Notes under the pieces: model-generated
Database searches by the model: none
Told to the model about the DNA's origin: nothing
What the model saw: the letters and a program-made list of their open reading frames with translations, nothing else
Shown: piece by piece, positions 56,959-64,000 of the stretch
Layout: the number at the start of each line of letters is the position of its first letter
Position numbering within the stretch: the first letter of the stretch is position 1
Translations under genes and position numbers: made by a program
Origin: Amnibacterium sp. CER49
GTDB taxonomy: Bacteria; Actinomycetota; Actinomycetes; Actinomycetales; Microbacteriaceae
Direction of reading: 5' to 3'
Assembly: GCF_029846255.1 (NCBI RefSeq)
Contig: NZ_JARVWQ010000001.1
Location: 186,001-250,000, forward strand
Length of the DNA: 64,000 nucleotides

Positions 56959-57168
56959 TCACCAGTGCAGCGTGAGGCGCAGCAGCAGGATGCCGCCGAC
57001 CAGCGTCCCGACCGTGCCGAGCACGACGGCGAGCAGCACGACGAGGCCGAGGATCCGCGCCGCGGCGCGGGCGAGGCCGAGCGCTGCGAGCACCGCGACG
57101 ACCGCCGTCAGCGCGGACGTCGCACCCGCGCCCTGCGCGACCTGCGGCAGCGGACGGGTCTCGGTCAC
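56959..57168 (-). CDS. Hypothetical two-helix membrane protein (69 aa)
   Basis: Two hydrophobic helices follow an N-terminal TETRPLPQVAQGAG segment: ALTAVVAVLAALGLARAA and LGLVVLLAVVLGTVGTLVGG. GTG 57168 lies six bases after TAGGCT (57180-57175), suggesting a leaderless mRNA. It converges with glbO across 16 bp. No family is recognised. Confidence 0.6.
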   Translation of the reverse strand: MTETRPLPQVAQGAGATSALTAVVAVLAALGLARAAARILGLVVLLAVVLGTVGTLVGGILLLRLTLHW

Positions 57169-57283
57169 GGCGCGAGCCTAGGCAGCGCGGCTGCGAGCGG
57201 CGACGCCCCAGAGCGAGGGAGGCGCGGCTCCCACGGATCCCGCGGCCTGCGGGAGGCCCCCGGCTCGGGGTCCTCCGGGCGGC

Positions 57284-57955
57284 TCAGCCCTGCAGCGACC
57301 AGGCGCGGCGCTTCACGAGCACGTACCCGCGCTCGGTGCTGAGACGCGTCCACGGGCCGTTGTCGTGGATCGGCACCGGTTCGTAGGGGTCCCCGAGGAA
57401 GCCGAGGCTCTGCGCGGCGAACGCGGCGCCCGCCGGCACGTGGTCGACGCCGTCGATCGTGCGCCCCCACACCTCGCTGCGGATGCGGCGGACGATCGCC
57501 TCGCCCGCGTTGTCGGGCAGGGCGGCGGCGACCTCGACGATGCCGTCGCGGGCGGTCTCGAGCAGGACGCTCGCCTCCACCTGGCCGACGGCGTGCCAGC
57601 CGGTGCGGGGCGGCGCGACGCCCGCCCAGGTGACGGTGTGCACCTCGGCGGGCACGCCGACGCGGAGCGGCTCGCCCTCCTCGGCGCGCGCGCGCTCGAG
57701 GCGGGCGACCAGCGACTCGATGGGGACGACCGCGTCGAGCTCGAGCTCCGGCGGCACCGCGACGGTCCGGAGCCCGAGCACCGTGGGGGTCTCGTCGAGC
57801 AGGCCCGACGGGTAGAGCACGGCGGTGTAGACGGCGAGCACGCCGGCCTCGGCGACGAGCCGGACCGAGGAGCGGTCGATGCGGTCCGCGCGGCCGAGAT
57901 AGGTGCGCAGGTCGGCCAGCGCGGCGGCGTCCGGCAGCTCGAGGGTACGGTCCAT
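57284..57955 (-). CDS. Conserved actinobacterial hypothetical protein (223 aa)
   Basis: The protein is soluble, with no signal or membrane helix. It contains PDAAALADLRTYLGRADRID, then VYTAVLYPSGLLDETPTVLGL and WGRTIDGVDHVPAGAAFAAQ. No named family is recognised; similar proteins with a low-complexity-free alpha-beta fold occur in actinobacteria. ATG 57955. It is divergent from the thioesterase gene over a palindromic promoter. Confidence 0.7.
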   Translation of the reverse strand: MDRTLELPDAAALADLRTYLGRADRIDRSSVRLVAEAGVLAVYTAVLYPSGLLDETPTVLGLRTVAVPPELELDAVVPIESLVARLERARAEEGEPLRVGVPAEVHTVTWAGVAPPRTGWHAVGQVEASVLLETARDGIVEVAAALPDNAGEAIVRRIRSEVWGRTIDGVDHVPAGAAFAAQSLGFLGDPYEPVPIHDNGPWTRLSTERGYVLVKRRAWSLQG

Positions 57956-57961
57956 GGGCGT

Positions 57962-57978
57962 CCCACTACCGTAGTGGG
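57962..57978. promoter_or_regulatory. Palindromic divergent promoter
   Basis: CCCACTA (57962-57968) and TAGTGGG (57972-57978) are exact inverted repeats around CCG. TACCGT and TACGGT on opposite strands look like overlapping -10s. One regulator could control both neighbours. Confidence 0.5.
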
Positions 57979-58022
57979 GCCGCCTCCCCGCGGCCCCGGA
58001 CACCCCGACGCGAGGAGCACGC

Positions 58023-58886
58023 GTGGACCCGCTCGCCACCCTTCTGGCCGCCCTCGACCTCACCGACACCGGGGCGAGGACGAGCGAGGACATCTTCACG
58101 GGACCGGCGCTCTACAACCCCGGCGGCCGGCTGTTCGGCGGGCAGGTGCTCGCGCAGTCCGTCGCGGCCGCGACCCGCACGATCGGGCCCGAGCGCCCGA
58201 TCCACTCGATGCACGGGTACTTCCTGCGGCCGGGCGAGATCGACGTGCCCATCACGTTCGCGGTCGACCGGATCCACGACGGCCGCTCGTTCAGCACGCG
58301 CCGCACGCAGGCGTACCAGCGCGGCGTGCCGATCCTGTCGATGATCGCGTCGTTCCAGACGGAGGACGAGGGCCTCGAGCACCAGGCACCGATGCCCGAC
58401 GACCTGCCGATGCCCGAGGACCTGCCGGACGAGCGGAAGGTGCTCTCCGCCATCGACCACCCGATGGCGCAGTACTGGGCGACGGGCCGCGCGTTCGACA
58501 TGCGGCACGTCGGTTCGCCCGTCTTCCTCGCCGTCGAGGGCGAGCGGGTCGCGCACCAGGCGGTGTGGCTGAAGGCGATCGGCCCGCTGCCCGACGACCC
58601 GGCGCTGCACCGCGCCGCGCTCGCCTACGCGAGCGACTACACGATCCTCGAGCCGACGTTCCGGCGGCACGGCATCCCGTGGGCGCAGCCGGGCCTGAAG
58701 GCGGCGAGCCTCGACCACGCGATGTGGTGGCACCGCCCCGTCCGGGTCGACGAGTGGCTCGTCTACGTGCAGGAGTCGACGAGCGCGAGCGGTGGCCGCG
58801 GGCTCGCGCTCGGCCGGATCTTCACCCGCGACGGCCTGCTCGTCGCGTCGGTGGCGCAGGAGGGCATGGTGCGGGTGCCGCACTGA
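58023..58886 (+). CDS. tesB: Acyl-CoA thioesterase II (TesB type)
   Basis: TesB hydrolyses acyl-CoA. The 287-residue protein has a double hot-dog fold: RLFGGQVLAQSVAAA near residue 36, PIHSMHGYFLRPGE, and the catalytic segment SLDHAMWWHRPVR with Asp. Residues YVQESTSASGGRGL and VASVAQEGMVRV complete the active-site triad region. GTG 58023 follows CGAGGAG. A convergent thioesterase lies beyond a hairpin. Confidence 0.93.
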   Translation: MDPLATLLAALDLTDTGARTSEDIFTGPALYNPGGRLFGGQVLAQSVAAATRTIGPERPIHSMHGYFLRPGEIDVPITFAVDRIHDGRSFSTRRTQAYQRGVPILSMIASFQTEDEGLEHQAPMPDDLPMPEDLPDERKVLSAIDHPMAQYWATGRAFDMRHVGSPVFLAVEGERVAHQAVWLKAIGPLPDDPALHRAALAYASDYTILEPTFRRHGIPWAQPGLKAASLDHAMWWHRPVRVDEWLVYVQESTSASGGRGLALGRIFTRDGLLVASVAQEGMVRVPH

Positions 58887-58913
58887 CGCTTCCCGGCCCT
58901 CCGAGCCGGCTCT

Positions 58914-58964
58914 GCTCCGGATCCTGGTCGGAATCGGACCGGCAGAGCGGCGAGGATCCGGAGC
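58914..58964. terminator. Convergent hairpin with GCTCCGGATCC core
   Basis: GCTCCGGATCC (58914-58924) pairs exactly with 58954-58964 across 29 nt. It is the same core as at 6755 and lies between two converging thioesterase genes. Confidence 0.7.
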
Positions 58965-58975
58965 GGGCTGCGGAC

Positions 58976-59455
58976 TCAGCGGCGTTTGCTGAAGACGACG
59001 GGCTCGTCGACGTAGGGCGCGAGCGCCTCGCGCTCCCGGTCGGTCATACGTCGCGGCTTCGAGTCGGACGCGTTCGCGAGCACGAGCGTGGTCGCCGCCT
59101 TCGTGTAGAGCACCCGCGGCTCGACGCCGGCCGTGCTGTAGATCTCGTAGCCGAGCTCGAGGCTCGCCCCGCCCATCCGCCCGATCCACACCTCGGCGTC
59201 GAGCGGCGTGCGCTGGTACGGGATCGGCCGCAGGTACTCGATCTCCTGCCGCGCGATGAGGCTCAGCGTGTCGGCGCCGGGACTGCCGTCGAGCACGCGC
59301 GGGCCGACCCCGTCGGTCGAGTCGATCGACTCGCCGGTCACCCAGAACGCCTCGATGCGCACCTCCTCGAGGAGACGCAGCATCGCGGCGTTGTTCACGT
59401 GCGCGTAGGCGTCGATGTCGCTCCAGCGGAGCGAGACCGGCACGTGCAGGCGCAC
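58976..59455 (-). CDS. 4HBT-type acyl-CoA thioesterase
   Basis: The 159-residue single hot-dog protein has RWSDIDAYAHVNNAAMLRLLEE, with the catalytic Asp and His-Val-Asn-Asn of the 4HBT family. RQEIEYLRPIPY and LYTKAATTLVLAN follow. GTG 59455 is two bases beyond the ABC-F stop. It is cotranscribed with the ABC-F gene. The acyl chain specificity is unknown. Confidence 0.9.
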   Translation of the reverse strand: MRLHVPVSLRWSDIDAYAHVNNAAMLRLLEEVRIEAFWVTGESIDSTDGVGPRVLDGSPGADTLSLIARQEIEYLRPIPYQRTPLDAEVWIGRMGGASLELGYEIYSTAGVEPRVLYTKAATTLVLANASDSKPRRMTDREREALAPYVDEPVVFSKRR

Positions 59456-59457
59456 GG

Positions 59458-61140
<1,683 letters not shown>

Positions 61141-61151
61141 GGGAGACGAGT

Positions 61152-61697
61152 CTAGAAGGGCGTGGTCAGCCATTCGGCGTCGCTCGCTGCGGGCGTAGCG
61201 GCTGGCGCCTGGACCTCCGGGTCCGACAGCGGCGCGCCCCACTCGCTGCTGCGGTCGGCTCGCGGTGCCGCGGGCTGCTCGGCCTGCGGTGCCCCGCCCG
61301 CCGGTCGCTCCCCCGTCGCAGGTCGCTCATCCGAGGGCTGCGGCCGCTCGCCGCGCACGAACGTGCTCGTGCCGAACGCGAGGTCGTGCCCCAGCGCGAG
61401 CGCGCGGATCTCGACGGAGCGGGCACGCTGGCCGTCCTGCCCGTCCCACTCGTTGACGCTGAGGTCGCCCTGCACGATGACCCGCTGTCCCTTGTGCAGC
61501 GACGTGAGCGCGTTGTGACCGAGCTCGCCCCAGGCGGTGACGCGGTACCAGCTGGTGGGCCCGTCGCCCCAGTTGCCCTGCGCGTCGCGCCGGCGGTCAC
61601 GCGACGCGACCGGGAACGTGACGAGCGAGCCGCGGCTCGTCGCGCGCTCCGCCGGCTCCTGCCCGAGCACTCCGATGACGGTGATGCGGTCGCCCAT
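61152..61697 (-). CDS. ssb: Single-stranded DNA-binding protein
   Basis: The 181-residue protein has an OB fold: MGDRITVIGVLGQEPAERAT, SWYRVTAWGELGHNAL and KGQRVIVQGDLSVNEWDGQDGQ. The disordered tail ends in EWLTTPF. The tail keeps the terminal Pro-Phe and nearby acids, but lacks the usual DDDIPF. Genomes of this type often carry a second SSB, so this may be the paralogue. ATG 61697. Confidence 0.88.
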   Translation of the reverse strand: MGDRITVIGVLGQEPAERATSRGSLVTFPVASRDRRRDAQGNWGDGPTSWYRVTAWGELGHNALTSLHKGQRVIVQGDLSVNEWDGQDGQRARSVEIRALALGHDLAFGTSTFVRGERPQPSDERPATGERPAGGAPQAEQPAAPRADRSSEWGAPLSDPEVQAPAATPAASDAEWLTTPF

Positions 61698-61830
61698 GGT
61701 CCTCCCCTTCCTGCCGCGGCACCCTGCCGCAGATGCGAGGTCGGGATCCGGCGGCGCGTTGCCCGTGCCGATGGATGAGACGCCACCGGATCCCGTGCCG
61801 ACAGCGTGGCCGCCGGACGGGCGGGAACGA

Positions 61831-61867
61831 CCGCGCCGCCCGGTCCGGTGGACAGCGGGCGGCGCGG
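61831..61867 (-). terminator. Terminator of msrA
   Basis: CCGCGCCGCCCG (61831-61842) pairs perfectly with 61856-61867 across a 13-nt loop, 22 bp past the msrA stop. Confidence 0.82.
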
Positions 61868-61889
61868 CAGGGGGCTGGGGAGGAGCGGT

Positions 61890-62417
61890 TTACGCGGCCT
61901 TGACGTACTGCGCGTACGACTTGCGCACCTTGTTCACCTTCGGCAGCGCGACGGCGAGGCAGTAGCCCTGGTTCGGGTTCTTCGCGAAGAAGTCCTGGTG
62001 GTACTCCTCGGCGCGGTAGAACTCGCCGAGCGGGGTCAGCTCGGTGACGATCCTCCCGTCCCAGATGTCGGCGGCGCGCTCGATCGCGGACTCGAACAGC
62101 TCGCGCTGCTCGTCGTTCGCGTAGTACATGGCCGACCGGTACTGGGTGCCGACGTCGTGACCCTGGCGGTTCAGCTGGCGCGGGTCGTGCAGCGTGAAGA
62201 AGACGTCGAGGATCACGTCGCGCGGGATCACGTCGGGGTCGAACGTGACGGCGACGGCCTCCGCGTGACCGGTCATGCCCGTGCAGACGGCCTCGTAGCT
62301 CGGGTTCGCCATGCGGCCGCCGGTGTAGCCGGAGACGACGTCGCTGACGCCGTCGAGCGAGCGGTACACCGCGTCGAGGCACCAGAAGCAGCCACCGGCG
62401 AGCACGAAGGTTTCCAT
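61890..62417 (-). CDS. msrA: Peptide-methionine (S)-S-oxide reductase
   Basis: MsrA repairs oxidised methionine. The 175-residue protein has GCFWC at 9-13 with the catalytic Cys10, VSGYTGG and RQGHDVGTQYRSAMYY. Resolving cysteine may be Cys13 or the one in NQGYCLAV. ATG 62417 has AGGAGAG upstream. It is divergent from the membrane-anchored protein. Confidence 0.96.
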   Translation of the reverse strand: METFVLAGGCFWCLDAVYRSLDGVSDVVSGYTGGRMANPSYEAVCTGMTGHAEAVAVTFDPDVIPRDVILDVFFTLHDPRQLNRQGHDVGTQYRSAMYYANDEQRELFESAIERAADIWDGRIVTELTPLGEFYRAEEYHQDFFAKNPNQGYCLAVALPKVNKVRKSYAQYVKAA

Positions 62418-62547
62418 GTTCCCTCTCCTGAACTCGGCGCCTCCGGGCGCCGCAGTGGAGTGAACCACGGGCGCCGGAGCCGTGTTCCCCGGCCGCAGGG
62501 AGGGAACAGCCATGGGAGCGTCACAGCGGTCCCGTATCCTGCCCGCC

Positions 62548-63816
62548 ATGTGGGAGGGGTTCACCGGCTGGCTGCAGTCGCCCGGAGGCTCGCGGGTGCT
62601 CGACGGGGCGATCGTCCCGGCGATCGCGATCCTCGTCGCGGGCGTCGTCGCGGCACTCATCGCGCGCGCCGCCGTCCGGACGCTGCTGCGCCGGGCCGAC
62701 GGCGAGGCCGCGACCACCGCCGTGGCCGCGCTCGTCGAGAGCGCGCGCATCGCGGCGGCGTGGGACGACGCCGAGCGCAGCGAGCGCAAGCGCTTCTCCC
62801 GCCTCCGGGTGGAGGCCGATGTCCGCACGCGGCTGCTCCCCCGCACGGGCGCGACGCTCGCGGCGCAGTGGGCGTCGCTCCGCATCGACGCGCTGCAGCG
62901 CGCAGCGATCGGCGGTCCGGTGGCGCCCGTCGAGGTCGACGAGGTGCGCGAGCGCCTGCTCGCCTGGCTCGAGAAGCCCGGCCGGGCGAAGCGGTTGTTC
63001 GGTCCGGACGTCGAGCGGATGTCCACCGCGCCGGTCCCCCGCAAGGAACGCCCTGCGGAGCCGCCGAAGGCGGAGCGGTCGAAGAAGCCCGCTGCGGCCG
63101 ACGGCGCCGTGCACCAGCCGAAGGCGGAGCCCGTCCTGCCGCAGCGCGCGCCGGAGACGGCGGTGGAGTCGGTGGCGGAGGCGCCTCCGAGCGACCCGGC
63201 CGCTCCGGCCGTGCCGCAGCCGCCGGACGAGCCGCTCGCCGAGCCCGCGGGCGCTCCTCCGGCTCCGCGCGTGGAGCCCGCGGTGGCGGTCGCCGTCGAG
63301 CGGACCACGGATGAGCCGCCGTCGACGCAGCCGGTCACCGTGCAGCGGCACCGGCTCGAGGCGCGCGACATCGCAGCCGCGGTGCGGCTCGACCGGGCGC
63401 GCCAGTCCCAGTCGCAGGAGGTCGAGCAGCCGATCGCCCCGGTGGAGCCGTCCGCCGCTCCTCACCCGGAGCGTGCGGTCGCCGAGCAGCGGAAGCAGCA
63501 GGAGCCTCCCGCCGACGCGCCTGAGGCCGCGCCGAGAACGCCGGTCCTGCCGCGCAGCGAGTTCCTCGAGACCGCCATGGCCGCGGCGAGCGCCACGAGC
63601 GCCGTGCCGCTGCAGGAGGCGAAGCCACCGAGGCTCCAGCCGCCTGCGGAGAAGCCGGACTGGCTCGACGAGTACGACGACGACGCCGACATCACGCAGC
63701 AGTCGATGAACCTGAAGACCCCGCCGCCGGTCGCGGCGAGCTCGGTGCACGACCGCACGAAGAGCGGCGAGGGCATCGTGCCGCTCGACGACAAGGCCGG
63801 GAGCAGCCGCCGGTAG
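62548..63816 (+). CDS. Membrane-anchored acidic Pro/Ala-rich protein (422 aa)
   Basis: The protein has one N-terminal hydrophobic helix (GAIVPAIAILVAGVVAALIA), a helical segment to about 160, then a 200-residue disordered Pro/Glu/Ala region. It ends with a patterned acidic piece (DWLDEYDDDADITQQSM). No family is recognised; actinobacterial proteins of this layout are widespread and uncharacterised. ATG 62548 lies seven bases after TATCCT (62535-62540) without a ribosome-binding site, pointing to a leaderless mRNA. ATG 62512 is an alternative. Confidence 0.72.
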   Translation: MWEGFTGWLQSPGGSRVLDGAIVPAIAILVAGVVAALIARAAVRTLLRRADGEAATTAVAALVESARIAAAWDDAERSERKRFSRLRVEADVRTRLLPRTGATLAAQWASLRIDALQRAAIGGPVAPVEVDEVRERLLAWLEKPGRAKRLFGPDVERMSTAPVPRKERPAEPPKAERSKKPAAADGAVHQPKAEPVLPQRAPETAVESVAEAPPSDPAAPAVPQPPDEPLAEPAGAPPAPRVEPAVAVAVERTTDEPPSTQPVTVQRHRLEARDIAAAVRLDRARQSQSQEVEQPIAPVEPSAAPHPERAVAEQRKQQEPPADAPEAAPRTPVLPRSEFLETAMAAASATSAVPLQEAKPPRLQPPAEKPDWLDEYDDDADITQQSMNLKTPPPVAASSVHDRTKSGEGIVPLDDKAGSSRR

Positions 63817-63830
63817 GCTCCTGCGTCGTT

Positions 63831-63903
<73 letters not shown>

Positions 63904-64000
63904 CAGAATCCCTGGTCAGGTCCCAACTAAGGTTCCGGCGCAGGAGTCGACCCCGAGGAAACCCCGAACATTCGACCGAGGTGATCGGCTGCGGATGCGC

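Overview
The window is very GC-rich DNA from one Actinomycetota chromosome, most likely family Microbacteriaceae. The evidence is gene order (rplU-rpmA-obgE-proB-proA-nadD; ileS-folC-DUF4233-ndk; tig-clpP1-clpP2 with clpX nearby), many GTG starts, an actinobacterial type ileS T-box leader, a DevR/DevS-like two-component pair, F420-type and covalent-flavin oxidoreductases, and many apparent leaderless promoters. The family assignment is inference from content. No prophage, IS transposase or CRISPR array was seen.

Layout. 1-6.4 kb, minus strand: ribosomal proteins L21/L27, the Obg GTPase, proline synthesis (proB, proA), a 64-residue membrane protein, nadD, and the start of a disordered protein cut by the window edge. 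6.4-16.1 kb: a DUF4031 protein, RNase E/G with a long leader, a VKOR-type disulfide protein, and ileS-folC-DUF4233-ndk under an ileS T-box riboswitch. 16.1-19.3 kb: a GT2 glycosyltransferase, a UbiA prenyltransferase and a CrtI-like desaturase, probably a partial C50-carotenoid locus. 19.4-28 kb: a VOC protein, an MFS exporter, valS with an overlapping acetyltransferase gene, a small-protein/ArsR island, and an M3 oligopeptidase.

28-37.4 kb: clpX, an FMN hydroxy-acid oxidase with a methyltransferase, a TetR/hydrolase pair with a clear operator, clpP2-clpP1, an acetyltransferase, trigger factor, tRNA-Pro and Dps. 37.5-44.5 kb: DoxX, a GyrI-like protein, an LLM oxidoreductase, then a DevRS-type histidine kinase and regulator with a universal stress protein, a BON-domain protein and DosR-like boxes, and an aldo/keto reductase. 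44.6-52.6 kb: small membrane proteins, a covalent FAD oxidoreductase, acetyltransferases, a tiny zinc ribbon, tRNA-Gly, a YtcJ-like amidohydrolase, a zincless Nei/Fpg glycosylase and rpiB. 52.8-64 kb: pepN-mscS-glbO as an overlapping operon, two acyl-CoA thioesterases, EttA-like ABC-F, an SSB, msrA, a membrane-anchored acidic protein and tRNA-Arg.

Two themes link the genes. Protein quality control and redox defence are well represented (ClpXP, trigger factor, PepN, M3 peptidase, MsrA, Dps, VKOR, truncated haemoglobin). Low-oxygen or stationary-phase response is represented by the DevRS/USP/BON module.

The least explained features are a two-copy ~100-bp palindromic element (39590-39694 and 52612-52718) with simpler relatives acting as convergent terminators, the small-protein/ArsR island, the loss of zinc-binding cysteines in both RNase E and the Nei glycosylase, and the long inverted repeat joining proB to proA.
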